Shown piece by piece: positions 21,927-36,651 of a stretch of 64,000 bases of DNA. Location of the stretch: the NCBI GenBank assembly GCA_963575745.1, contig CAUYUJ010003075.1:1-64000 (forward strand). Reading direction: 5' to 3'. How positions within the stretch are numbered: position 1 is the stretch's first letter; each line of letters opens with the position of its first letter. A model generated the notes under the pieces. That model worked only from the letters and a program-made list of their open reading frames with translations. It searched no databases and was not told where the DNA came from. This DNA comes from Prorocentrum cordatum. Taxonomy: Eukaryota > Sar > Dinophyceae > Prorocentrales > Prorocentraceae. Both the position numbers and the translations under genes were made by a program.

Positions 21927-23946
21927 CTGGCGCCGGCGGTGAACCGTCAACCTGGTCACCGCCGGGAACCTTGTAGAGCTCCTTGAATCCGTGAGAAAGC
22001 TCAGCATCAAAGCGGGAGCTTTTGGGAGCTTTTCTACAAAAACTTCAAGTTGAGATTTTTTCGGAGTCAACATGAAGTCGGTTCCTTCAAGTGAACTGGT
22101 ACTGAAAATGACTCTAGATGGCCGAGCTGATCAGGGAACGAAGTTTATATCTCAATGCTCGGAGTAAAAATCTGCTTTTTCAAAATGAATTGTCAAATAT
22201 CTTTCAAAAAAATTGCAAAACCACCCAAAAGTTGTCACATTGTCCGCCTCGGCCGGCTGGACCAAAGTTCTCACTCCCAGCGAAGCTATTCATATGAAGT
22301 CTCGCGCTCTCAGTGAGAGCGCGAGACCATTCTGCGTCGACAAAAATGCACCAGAACTCTCTGGGTCACCCATAGATGGATATAAATTAGAAAAAAAATC
22401 ATCCGACACAAAAAATACAAAATTGTACAAATCGATATTTTCATTGATTTTGAAAACTCTAATCAATTTGGGCACTCTCGAGGCTCCCATTCGATGTCTC
22501 GCATGTCGCTACTTCGATTGGAATGTACCTGGCATGCATAGCATGCACTCAGCTCGAGTTATCATCGAAACACCGTTCGCAACACGCATACATAGAGACA
22601 GTATTTCGAGCATAATTCCTGACTCAGCCATTTCTAGGAACTCTCGAGCTTCCAGTGTGACGCGCCAGATCATTCTGCATCGACTGGTGTGCGTGAGAGG
22701 TCTGTAGCTTGCTGACAGCTCGAGTTAAGTAAAGCCAACCATCGTCACCTGCCAAACTGCAACTGCAGGCAAAGTCGGTTCCTGCAAGTCTTTTGACAGT
22801 AATATTGCCCCTAGAGCCCTGAAAACTGGGCGCCGGCGGTAAACCGTCAACCTTTCTTACCGCCGGGGGACTCGTAGAGCTTCCTGACAATATATAATGT
22901 GGAAACGAATTTCAGAGAACAACCAGTTTTCGCTTATGAACCTCCAAAGATGACTCTAACAAAAACAGTTTCGCAGATTTCGTTCGAGCAGCAGACTGAG
23001 TTTCGAGCGATCGGTTCGACGAACGGACGCGCCTAATGTCTCGAAATCGATTCCTGTGACCAGCAGAGCTATAGCCCTCCCCCAGCACGATTTATGTACA
23101 GAAAACCGAGAGCACTTCTCAAGATGACTCGAACAATACGAATAGGTTTGCGAACCTAGCTCGGAGAGGAGGCCGATTTCAGAGCTCTTGATGCAACAGA
23201 CGAACGCGTCTCATAAGTCTCAATCGATTTCTGTTAGTATGAGCCCTGTGGCTGCCCTATAGATCGAGTTAAGTACAAAAAACCGAGAGCGTCTGCTACA
23301 ATGACTCGAATAATACGAATAGGTTTGCGACCCTAGCTCGGCTAGCAGACCGAGTTCAGACCTCTGGATTCAACAGGCGAACGCGCCTGATCATTCTGAA
23401 CGCATTAGCTGTGCTGACCAGCTCTGTAGTTGTCCTGAAGCTCGAGTTATCTTGAGAAAACCGACAGCGCATATCAAGATGACTCGAAACGGCCGATCCC
23501 GCCAGAGTGCTTTTTGGCCTTCAAAGTTACCGATCGAGCTGAGATCAAGATGGAGAGCGGGAATAAGATCGAATATCACGGGAAAAAATACTAGAGCTCT
23601 AACGAATGGTCAAATTTCGAGAACGAAATTTTCAACCGAGCAAAAGTCATCAAAAGTTCCGTCGAGATTTTTCGAGCCAACTAGCTCTGGGACGCGCCGG
23701 AATTACTCTTAGCTTCCAGCTATAACTAGCTAAGGGAAGCTCTACGAGTTATTTTACCAGCAGGTGCGCCATAGCTTACTGTATGTGAGGAAAATCCGTT
23801 TTCTGAAAACGAATTGTCAAATCTTGCACAAAGTTTCAAAAACCGACCCCAGATTAACACATTGTCTCTTTTGGTCGGGTCGGCCAACTAGCCACCCTGC
23901 GCCCGAATTCCTCTTAGCTCATCTCGTCGAAGAGCTCTACGAGGTA
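21927..23946 (-). mobile_element. Large family B element B5 with A12 nested inside
   Basis: The left end is CTGGCGCC with a GGTGA/TCACC hairpin and ACCTTGTAGAGCTCC. The right end is GAAGAGCTCTACGAGGTA at 23946. The flanks AGCTATAA and CTAGCTAAGG rejoin the A10 tail exactly. The interior 22260-22825 is unique A/T-rich sequence (one 164-codon open stretch, not convincingly coding). The first ~300 bp resemble 62963-63253 in the giant element. Confidence 0.8.
22826..23751 (-). mobile_element. Family A element A12 (complete, 926 bp)
   Basis: CTGGGCGCC end, perfect hairpin, ACTCGTAGAGCTTCC, about three monomers, tail and GGAAGCTCTACGAGTTA. The flanks CCCTGAAAA and TTTTACCAG belong to the host B5 element. 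Confidence 0.85.
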
Positions 23947-23972
23947 CTAGCTAAGGGAAGCTCTACGAGTTA

Positions 23973-25121
23973 CTGGGCGCCGGCGGTAAACCGTCAACCT
24001 TCTTACCGCCGGGGGACTCGTAGAGCTTCCTGACAATATATACTGTATGGAAAGACTTCAAAGAACGACTATCTTTGAAGCCCAAGCGATTTGAGACCTC
24101 TCAAGATAACGCTAACAAAAAAAACACACAGTTTCGCAACCCAGTTCGAGTATCAAACCGAGTTCAGACCTCTGAATACGACAGGCGGGCGCGTCTGATG
24201 TCTGCGAATCCACTCATGTGATTTCCAGCCCTAAAGTCCCCCTACAGCCCGAGTTAAGTGCAGAAAACTGACAGCATCGACTCGAATAATATAATAGTTT
24301 TGCGAACCTAGTTCGAGCAGCAGACGAGTTCCGAGCTCTGGGATCGACCGAAAGACGCGCCTGATGTGTGCAAATCGATATATGTGACCCGCGGCACTGT
24401 AGCCCTCCCCCAGCACGAGTTCAGTGCAGAGAATTGAGAGCACTTCTCAAGAACATTCAGACAATACGAATAGTGGCGCGAACCTAGCTCGGGCAGCAGG
24501 CCGAGTTGAGGGCTCTCGCTTCAATAGACAAACGCGACTGATGATTTCCCATCCATGTCTGTCACAGTGAGCCTTCTAGCTGCCCTACAGCTCGAATTAA
24601 GTACAGAAAACCAAGAGCGTCTATCAAGATGACTTGAATAATACGAATAGGTTTGCAGACCTAGCTCGGCTAGCAGACCGAGTTTAGACCTGTGGATTCA
24701 ACAGGCGAACGCGTCTGATCATTCTGAGTGAGATAGGAGTGCTTACTAGCACTGTAGCTGTTCTACAGCTCGAGTTGAGTAGAAAATACCGATAACGCGT
24801 ATCAAGTTCACTCAAATAATACAAACAGGTTTGCGGACCTAGCTCGGCTGACAGACCGAGTTCAGACCTCTGGGTTGAACAGACGAACGTGCCTGATCAT
24901 TCTGCATGCGTTAGCTGTGCTTACCAGCTCTGTAGCTGCCCTAGAGCTCGAGTTATGTTCAGAAAACCGTCAGCGCATATCAAAATGACTCGAAACGGCC
25001 GTTCCCGCCACTGTGCTTTTTGGCCTTTAAAGTTGCCCGATCGAGCTGAGATTAAGATGGAGAGCGGGAATAAGATCGAATATTACGGAAAAAAATACTA
25101 GAGCTCTAACGAATGGTCAAA
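23973..25121 (-). mobile_element. Family A element A13, host of the giant element
   Basis: Begins directly at the end of A10 (CGAGTTA then CTGGGCGCC). Hairpin, monomers and tail run to GAATGGTCAAA at 25121, where the giant element enters. The rest of the tail (TTTCGAGAAC...) is not seen again, so it should lie beyond the right edge. Confidence 0.8.
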
Positions 25122-25127
25122 CTGGCG

Positions 25128-25176
25128 CCGGCGGTAAACCGTCAACCTGGTTACCGCCGGGGACCTCGTAGAGCTC
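25128..25176 (-). terminator. 3'-terminal hairpin and subterminal repeat of the giant element
   Basis: Ten perfect pairs (25128-25137 with 25151-25160) around a 13 nt loop, then ACCTCGTAGAGCTC at 25163-25176. On the element's own strand the hairpin lies a few bases before the 3' end GGCGCCAG, followed by T. In Helitrons such a hairpin marks the end of rolling-circle transfer. That function here is inference. Confidence 0.75.
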
Positions 25177-25440
25177 CTCGCACCCTCGAGAGTGCTCGGA
25201 AAAAAAGCAGAGAGCTTCAGATATGATCTTCTTAAACATTTCAAACAAGGTATTTCCTATGTCCCCATCCGACCCTGAAAGTGTTCGGCGCGAGGTCGAG
25301 AAACCGAGTAGCGAAGATGCATTCACACATACAAGCACACGCACACACGAGCACAAACGAGCAAATACAGACACACAACAGACACGCAACACACCTAAAA
25401 ACACAGACATACAGAGAAACATGAAACCACGCGTAGGACA

Positions 25441-26456
25441 GTATGCGAACACACACACACACACACATACACACTCACGCACACACAGACACGCACGCAC
25501 GCACGCGTTCACACATAATCATATATATATATGTATGTATACATACATACATACATACACACAGGCGCACACACCCCTACACACAAGCCGCCCACGCGCG
25601 CCTCGCCCCCCGCCCTCTCCGCCGGCGCTCCGGAGGAGGGAGGCGCTGCGCCATTCCGGGGCAGGCCCTCCCCCCACTCCACCCACTCCGCCCCCGCGGC
25701 GCGCCCGAGGCAGGGGAGAGAGAGAGAGAGAGAGAAAAAGGGGGGGGGGCGCGCGGACCACGGCGCCACCGAGGGCGCGCGCGCGCACACGCACGCGCAC
25801 GCACGCACACAGAATCACACACGAGCACAGACACAAACACACATCCACACGCGCGCGCATACTCATCCACGCGCGCCCATTCATGCGCGCGCACTCCACA
25901 CGCACGCCCATACCCACACACACACACACAGACGCACGCACACACACACACACACGCACACATACCAAACACACGCGCACCCACTCATACAAACAGAAAC
26001 ACACGCAAACGGAAAAGCACACACACACACACACACGCACGAACACACAGGCACACGCGCACACACACACACACACGCACACGCACCAGACACACACACG
26101 CACCAGACACACGAACGCAATCGCGAACACCCACAGAAAAGACGCACTGAGAACAGAGACAGTCACACAAGCAAACGCACACACACACGCACAAACGAAC
26201 ACACTTACAACCACACCCACGTCACACGAACGAACACATACAAACACACGCACGAGCCCCCCCCCGACCCCCTCCCGGCGCTCCGGAGGGGGGAGGCACC
26301 GCCCCATCTTGGGGCCGGCCCTCCCCCCACTCAAACCACTCCGCCCTCGCGGGGCGCCGGAGGAAGGGGGAGGGGGAGCGCGGGGTTGCGAGCGCCGCGC
26401 GCGCACACACACACGCACTGACACACACACGCACACACACACGCATACACACGCGC

Positions 26457-26530
<74 letters not shown>

Positions 26531-29500
26531 CGACAGAAAGACAGAGAGACAGACAGACACACAGACAGACAGACAGACAGACAGACAGAGACAGACAGAC
26601 AGACAGACAGACACACAGACACACAGACACACAGACACACAGACAGACAGACAGACAGACACACACACACACAGGCATACAGACACACAGACACACAGAC
26701 ACACAGACACAAAGACACACGGACACACAGACACACAGGCAACCAGACACACAGACACACAGACACACAGACACACAGACACACAGACAGACAGACACAC
26801 AGACAGACAGACACACACACAGACACACAAACACAGAGACCCACAGACACAGACACACAGACACACAGACACACGGACACACGGACACACAGACAACACA
26901 CACACAGACAGACAGACACACGGCCATACAGACACAAACACACGGACACACAGACACACAGACACACAGACACAGGCACACAGACACACAGACACACAGA
27001 CACACAGACACAAAGACACACAGACACACAGACACACGGACACATAGACACAGACACACAGACACACAGACACACAGACACACAGAAACACAGACACGTA
27101 GACACACAGACACACAGACATACAGACACACAAATACACAGACACACAGGCACACAGACACTCAAGCACACAGACACACAGAGCACCAGATTCACAGACA
27201 CACAGACACACAGACACACAGACACACGGACACACAGACACGCAGACACCCAGACACGCAGACACGCAGACACACCAACACACAGACACGCAGACACACG
27301 GACACATAGACACGCAGGCACAAAGGCACACAGGCACACAGACACACAGACACCCAGACAACCAGACACACAGACACACAGACAAACAAATACACAGACA
27401 CACTGACACACTGACACACTGACACACAGACGCACAAAAACACGGACACACAGACACACAGACACATAGACACACAGACACATAGACACACAGACACACT
27501 GACTGGCAGACAGAGCCCCCCCCCCACCCACCCACCACACCCCCTTCCGGCGCTCCGGAGGGGGGAGGCACCGCCCCATTTTGGGGCCGGCCCTCCCTCC
27601 ACTCCAACCACTCCGCCCTCGCGGAGCGCCCGAGAAAGGGGAAGGGCGGGGGGGGGGCCAGCACGGGGCTGCCAGCGCCGCGCGCGCACGCACACACACA
27701 CACACACACACTGACACACACACACACACACGCACGCATACACACACACACACGCAAATACACGCGCACAGACACACAGACAGACAGACACACACACACA
27801 GACGCACCGAAAGACAACACAGACAGATCCACAGGCAGACAGACACACAGACACACAGACAGACGGACACGCAGACACACGGACACACAGACACGCAGAC
27901 ACAAGGATACACAGACACACAGCCAACCAGTCACACAGACACACAGACATCCAGACACGCAGATACTCAGACACACAAACACGCGGACACACAAACACAC
28001 AGCCATGCAGACACACAGACACGGACACACGGACACAAAAGACACACGGACATACAGACACACAAACCCAGACACACAGACACACAGACACACAGACACA
28101 CAGACACACAGACACACAAAAACACAGACACACATACACACAGACACACGGACACACAGACACACAAACACACAGACACACAGGCACACAGACACACGGA
28201 CACACGGAACACAGACACCAACACACAGACACACAGACACACCAACACAAAAACACACAGACACACAGACACACAGACACACAGACACACCGACACACAG
28301 ACACACAGAAACACAGACACACAGACACACGGACACGCAGTCACGCAGACACACAACCACACGGACACACACACGGACACACAGACACGCAATCACACAG
28401 ACACACAGACACAGAAACAACCAGACACACAGATGCACAGACACACAGACACACAGACACACAGACACGCGGACACACTGACAGACTGACACCCAGACAC
28501 CAAGACACACAGACACACAGACACATAGACACACAGACACACTGACACACTGACACACTGACACACAGAAACACAGACACACAGCCACACTGACACACGG
28601 ACACACGGACACACAGACACACAGACACATAGGCCGCCAGACACACAGATACACAGACACAAAAACACACGGACACAAAGACAGACAGACAAACACACAC
28701 AGAGGAACAGGGACACCCAGACACACAGACACACAGACACACAGACACAGAGACCCACAGACCCACAGACACACAGACGCACAGACAAGCGGACACTCAG
28801 ACACACAGACACACAGACACACAGAAACACAGACACACAGAAAGACAGAAAGACAGAAACACAGGCACACAGGCACACAGACACACAGACACACAGACAC
28901 ACTGACACACAGACACACAGACACACAGACACACAGACACGCAGACACACAGACACACAGACATAAAGACACACAAATACAAAGACACACAGACACACAG
29001 ACACTCAAGCACACTGACACACAGATGCACAGACACACAGACACACGGACACTCAGACACACAGACACACAGAAACACAGACACACAGACACACAGGCAC
29101 ACGCATACACGCACACAGACACACAGACCCAAGGACACACCGACACGCAGGCAAAAAGGCACACAGGCACACAGACACACACAGACAGACACACAGACAC
29201 ACACAAACGGATACACCGACACACTGACACACAGACACACAGACACACAGACGCAAAAAAGAAACAGACACACAGACACACAGACACACAGACACACAGA
29301 CACACAGAAATAGGGACACCCAGACACACAGACACACAGACACACAGACACACAGACACAGACACATTGACACACTGACACACTGACACACAGAAACAAA
29401 GACACGCAGACACACAGAGACACAAACACACAGACACACAGACTCACAGACACACAGACACACAGACAAGGCAACACAAACACACAGACACACAGGAAGA

Positions 29501-32450
29501 CACGCAGACAGAAACACAGGCACACATACAAACAGACACACAGACACACTGACTCACAGACACACAGACACACAGACACACAGACACACAGACACACAGA
29601 CACACATACAGACAGACAGACAGACAGACAGACATAGACACACAGACACAAAGACCCACAGACACACAAGCACACAGACACACAGACACACGGACACACG
29701 GACACACGGACAAACTCTCACACAGACAGACAGACATACGGCCATACAGACACAAAAGACACACGGACACACAGACACACAGACACACGGACACACAGAC
29801 ACACAATCAGACATACAGACACACAGACAGACAGACACACAGACACACAGACACACAGACACACGGACACATAGACACACAGACACACAGACACACAGAC
29901 AAACAGACACACAGAAACACAAACACGGAGACACACAGACACACAGCCATACAGACACACAAATACACAGACACACAGACACACAGACACTCAAGCACAC
30001 AGACACACAGACACTCAAGCACACAGACACACAGACACACAGACACATAGACACACGGACACGCGGCACGCAGACACACAGACACGCGGCTACGAAGGAC
30101 ACACAGATACGCAGGCACAAAGGCACACAGGCACACAGACACACAAACACCCAGACAGACAGACACACAGACACACAGACAAACAGATACACAGACACAC
30201 TGACACACTGACACACAGACGCACAAAAACACGGACACACAGACACACAGACACATAGACACACAGACAGGCAGACAGAGCCCCCCCACCCACCACACCC
30301 CCTTCCAGCGCTCCGGAGGGGGGAGGCGCCGCCCCATTTGGGGGCCGGCCCTCCCTCCACTCCAACCACTCCGCCCTCGCGGAGCGCCCGTAAGGGGGGG
30401 GGGGGGGCCGGCAGCGCGGGGCCGCCAGCGCCGCGCGCGCACACACTCACACACTGACACGCACACACGCACGCGCACACACACACGCAAATTCACGCGC
30501 ACAGACAGACAGACAGACACACACACACAGACGCACAGAAAGACAGACACACAGACAGATCCACAAACAGAGAGACACACAGACACGCAGACACACACAC
30601 ACACAGACACGCAGACACAAGGATACACAGACACACAGACAACCAGTCACACAGACACACAGAGACCCAGACACGCAGACACTCAGACACACAGACACAC
30701 GAACACACAAACACACAGACATACAAACACACAGACACGAGCACACGGACACAAGGACACAAAAGACCCGGACATACAGACACACAGACAAACAGACACA
30801 GAGACACACAGACACACAGAAACACAGGCACACAGACACAAAGACACACAGACACACATACACACAGACACGCGAACTTACAGACACACAGAAACACGGA
30901 CACACAAACACACAGACACTCAGACACACAGACACACGGACACACGAACACACAGACACCAACACACAGACACACAGACACACCAACACAAAAACACACA
31001 GGACACACAGACATTCAGACACACAGACACACAGAGACACATACACACAGACACACAGACACATGATTACACGGACACGCTGACACACAGACACACAGAC
31101 ACACACGCACACACACGGACCCACAGACACGCAGACACACAGACACAGAGACATACAGACACACAAATACAAGGATAAACACTCACCCAGACACACAGAC
31201 ACATAGACACATAGACAAACAGACACACTGGCACTCTGACACAGTGACACACTGACACACAGAAACACAGACACACAGACACACTGACACACGGACACAC
31301 AGACACACAGGCAATCAGACATACAGACACACAGACAGACAGACAGACAGACAGACACACACACAGACACACAGGCATACAGACACACAGACACACAGAC
31401 ACACAGACACACAGACACACGGACACACAGACACACAGGCAACCAGACACACAGACACACAGACACAAAGACACACAGACACACAGACAGACAGACACAC
31501 AGACAGACAGACACACACACACACACACAAACACAGAGACCCACAGACACACATAAACACAGACACACAGACACACGGACACACGGACACACAGACAACA
31601 CACACACAGACAGACAGACAGACACACGGCCATACAGACACAAGCACACGGACACACAGACACAAAGACACACAGACACAGGCACACAGACACACAGACA
31701 CACAGACAAACAGACACAAAGACACACAGACACACAGACACACGGACACACGGACACATAGACACACAGACACACAGACACACAGAAACACAGACACGCA
31801 GACACACAGACACACAGACACACAGACATACAGACACCCAAATACACAGACACACAGACACTCAAGCACACAGACACACAGAGCACCATATTCACACACA
31901 CAGAAACACAAACACACAGACACACGGACACACAGACACGCAGACACACAGACACGCAGACACGCAGACACACCAACACACAGACACGCAGACACAAGGG
32001 CACACAGACACGCAGGCACAAAGGCACACAGGCACACAGACACACAGACACCCAGACACCCAGACACACAGACACACAGACAAACAGATACACAGACACA
32101 CTGACACACTGACACACTGACACACATACACACAAAAACACAGACACACAGAAGCATAGACACACAGACACATAGACACACAGACACACTGACTGACAGA
32201 CAGAGCCCCCCCCCCCCCCCCCACCCACCACACCCCCTTCCGGCGCTCCGGAGGGGGGAGGGACCGCCCCATTTTGGGGCCGGCCCTCCCCCCACGGACC
32301 AACCACTCCGCCCTCGCGGAGCGCCCGAGAAAGGGAGAGGCAGGGGGGGGCCAGCGAGGGGCTGCCAGCGCCGCGCGCGCACGCACACACACACACACAC
32401 ACTGACACACACACACGCACGCACACACACACACACGCAAATACACGCGC

Positions 32451-32505
<55 letters not shown>

Positions 32506-34353
32506 CACACACACACACAGACGCACAGAAAGACAACACAGACAGATCCACAGGCAGACAGACACACAGACACACAGACAAACGGACACGCAGACACACA
32601 GACACGCAGACACGCAGACACAAGGATACACAGACACACAGCCAACCAGTCACACAGACACACAGACATCCAGACAGGCAGATACTCAGACACACAGACA
32701 CGCGGACACACAAACACACAGCCATGCAGAAACACAGACACGGACACACGGACACAAAAGACACACGGACATACAGACACACAAAACCCAAACACACAGA
32801 CACACAGACACACAGACACAAAGACACACAGAAACACAGACACACATACACACAGACACACGGACACACAGACACACAAACACACAGATTCACAAGCACA
32901 CAGACACACGGACACACAGAACACAGACACCAACACACAGACACACAGACACACCAACACAAAAACACACAGACACACAGACACACAGACACACAGACAC
33001 ACAGACACACAGACACACAGACACACAGACAAACAGACACACGGACACGCGGTCACGCAGACACACACCCACACGGACACGCACACGGACACACAGACAC
33101 GCAAACACACAGACACACAAACACAGAAACAACCAGACACACAGATGCACAGACACACACACACACACAGACACACAGACACGCGGACACACTGACAGAC
33201 TGACACCCAGACACCAAGACACACAGACACACAGACACATAGACACACACAAACACACTGACACACTGTCACATTGACACACTGACACACAGAAACACAA
33301 ACACACAGCCACACTGACACGCGGACACACGGACACACAGACACACCGGCCACCACACACACAGATACACAGACACGAAAACACAATGGCACAAAGACAG
33401 ACAGACAAACACACACAGGCACCGGGACACACAGACACACAGACACACAGACACACAGACACAGAGACCCACAGACCCACAGACACACAGACGCACAGAC
33501 AAGCGGACGCTCAGACACACAGACACACAGACACACAGACACACAGAAACACAGACACAGAAAAACAGAAAGACAGAAACACAGGCACACAGGCACACAG
33601 ACACAAAGACACACAGACACACAGACACACAGACACACAGACACACAGACACACAGACACACAGACACGCAGACACACAGACACACAGACGTACAGACAC
33701 ACAGCTACAAAGACACACAGACACACAGACACTCAAGCACACTGACACACACAGCACCAGACACACAGACACACAGACACTCAGACACACAGACACACAG
33801 AAACACAAACACACAGACACACAGGCACACGCATACACGCACACAGACACACAGACACGAGGACACACAGACACGCAGGCATTAAGGCACACAGGCACAC
33901 AGACACACAGACAGACAGACACACAGACACACACAAACAAATACACCGACACACTGACACACTGACACACAGACACACCGACGCAAAAAAGAAACAGACA
34001 CACAGACACACAGACGCACAGACACACAGACACACAGAAACAGGGACACCCAGACACACAGACACACAGACACACAGACACACAGACACACAGACACACA
34101 GACACAGACACAATGACACACTGACACACTGACACACAGAAACACAGACACGCAGACACACAGAGACACAAACACACAGACACACAGACTCACAGACACA
34201 TAGACACACAGACACGGCCACACAAACACACAGACACACAGGAAGACACGCAGACAGAAACACAGGCACACATACAAACAGACACACAGACACACTGACT
34301 CACAGACACACAGACACACAGACACACAGACACACAGACACACAGACGCACAT

Positions 34354-34384
<31 letters not shown>

Positions 34385-36475
34385 CACATAGACACACAGA
34401 CACAAAGACCCACAGACACACAGACACACAGACACACAGACACACGGACACACAGACACACGGACAAACTCTCACACAGACAGACAGACATACGGCCATA
34501 GAGACACACAGACACACGGACAAACAGACACACAGACCCACAGACCCACAGACACACAGACACACAGACACACGGACAAATAGACACACAGACAAACAGA
34601 CACACAGACAAACAGACACACAGAAACACAGACACGGAGACACACAAACACACAGCCATACAGACACACAAATACACAGACACACAGACACACAGACACT
34701 CAAGCACACAGACACACAGACACTGAAGCACACAGACACACAGACACACAGACACATAGACACACGGACACACAGACACGCAGACACACAGACACGCGGC
34801 CACGCAGACACACCCACACACAGACACGCAGGCACAAGGACACACAGACACGCAGGCACAAAGGCACACAGGCACACAGACACACAAACACCCAGACAGA
34901 CAGACACACAGACACACAGACAAACAGATACACAGACACACTGACACACTGACACACAGACACACAGACGCACAAAAACACAGACACACAGATACACAGA
35001 CACACAGACACACAGACAGGCAGACAGAGCCCCCCCACCCACCACACCCCCTTCCAGCGCTCCGGAGGGGGGAGGCGCCGCCCCATTTTGGGGCCGGCCC
35101 TCCCTCCACTCCAACCACTCCGCCCTCGCGGAGCGCCCGGAAGGGGGTGGGGCGGCAGCGCGGGGCTGCCAGCGCCGCGCGCGCACACACTCACACACTG
35201 ACACGCACGCGCACACGCGCACACACACACGCAAATTCACGCGAACAGACAGGCAGACACACACACAGACGCACAGAAAGACAGACTCACAGACAGATCC
35301 ACAGGCAGACAGACACACAGACACGCAGACACACACACAAAGACACGCAGACACAAGGATACACAGACACAGAGACAACCAGTCACACAGACACATACAC
35401 ACCCAGAAACGCAGACACTCAGACACACAGACACACGAACACACAAACACACAGACATACAAACACACAGACACGACCACACGGACACACGGACACAAAA
35501 GACACGGACGCACAGACACACAGACAAACAGACACAGAGACACACAGACGACATATACACAGACACACAGACACACAGACACACAGACACACATACACAC
35601 AGACACACGAACTCACAGACACACAGAAACACAGACACACAAACACTCAGACACTCAAACACACAGACACACGGACACACGAACACACAGACACCAGCAC
35701 ACAGACACACGGACACACCAACACAAAAACAAACAGGGATCACAGACATTCAGACACACAGACACACAGACACACATACACACAGACACACAAACACACA
35801 GACACATGGTTACACGGACACGCTGACACACAGACACACAGACACACACACGGGCCCACAGACACACAGACGCACAGACACACAGACACATGGGCACACG
35901 GACACGCTGCCACACAGACACACGGACACACACAGACACACAGACACACAGACACACAGACACAGAGACATACAGACACACAAATACAAGGATACACAGA
36001 AACACAGACACACAGACACACGGACACACTGACAGACGGACACCCAAACACCCAGACACACAGACACACAGACACATAGACACACAGGCAACCAGACATA
36101 CAGATACACAGATACACAGACACACGGACACAAAGAAAGACAGAAAAACACACAGAGGCACAGGGACACACAGACACACAAACACACAGACACACAAACA
36201 CACAGACACACAGACACACAGACACGCAAAAACTTGGACATTCAGACACACAGACACACAGACACACAGACACACAGACACACAGAAAGACAGAAAGACA
36301 GAAACACAAGCACACAGACACACAGACACAGAAACACACATACACACAAACACACAGACATTCAAGCACACTGACACACGCAGCACCAGACACACAGACA
36401 CGCAGACACTCAGACACACAGACACACAGACACACAGACGCACAGAGACGCAGTCACACGCAGACACGGGGCCAG
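25441..36475. repeat. CACAGA-type repeat region with higher-order structure
   Basis: About 11 kb of variant ACACAG/ACAGAC units. Pure (ACAG)n runs lie at ~26457-26530 and ~32450-32505, with CA and GA runs near 25450-26100. It is punctuated by a GC-rich block of ~150-180 bp (GGCGCTCCGGAGG...CTCGCGGAGCGCC) at ~25610, 26265, 27540, 30300, 32230, 35045 and, truncated, 36465. Block spacings of 2758, 1933 and 2815 bp show a two-part higher-order unit of ~4.7 kb. Long open frames on both strands come only from the 6 bp period and are not genes. On the element's strand this is the 3' untranslated tail of the polyprotein gene. Confidence 0.9.
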
Positions 36476-36651
36476 CCCTCCCTCCGCTCCAGCCACTTCG
36501 CCCTCACGGAGCGCCAGCGGAGAGAAAAGACTTGAGGGTGGAGGAGCCGAACCTCGCAGCACAGCCTTGCCCTAGTTTACCCGCTCTCCCCCCCCGTCTT
36601 GCTTCCCCACTCTTCCCCCCTCAACACCCAGCTCCCACCGCACCCCCCGCC
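36476..36651. other. Sequence just after the polyprotein stop
   Basis: GC-rich, C-rich on the plus strand. It begins with a truncated copy of the GC-rich block of the repeat region. I see no poly(A) signal or other recognisable element. Confidence 0.5.

Larger units (their letters stand above)
18965..23972 (-). mobile_element. Family A element A10 containing four nested elements
   Basis: The left end CTGGGCGCC is at 18965 and the right end GGAAGCTCTACGAGTTA stops at 23972. Its tail is visible in pieces: up to 20363 (GCCAA), 20761-20786, 21906-21926 (CTTAGCTTCCAGCTATAA) and 23947-23972 (CTAGCTAAGGG...). Nested between these pieces are B4, A11 and B5, and B5 itself contains A12. The last two pieces rejoin to the standard A tail. 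Confidence 0.75.

Noticed and set aside
22213-22707. 164-codon plus-strand ORF inside B5.
   Set aside because: No family resemblance, an A/T-rich non-coding look and no similar ORF in other B elements. The evidence is too weak to call a gene.
25223-36435. Very long open frames on both strands (up to ~1079 codons) reading Thr-Asp-Thr-His or Val-Ser-Val-Cys-Leu polymers.
   Set aside because: The 6 bp CACAGA period leaves several frames stop-free at once. Composition is that of the repeat, with no domain or start context.
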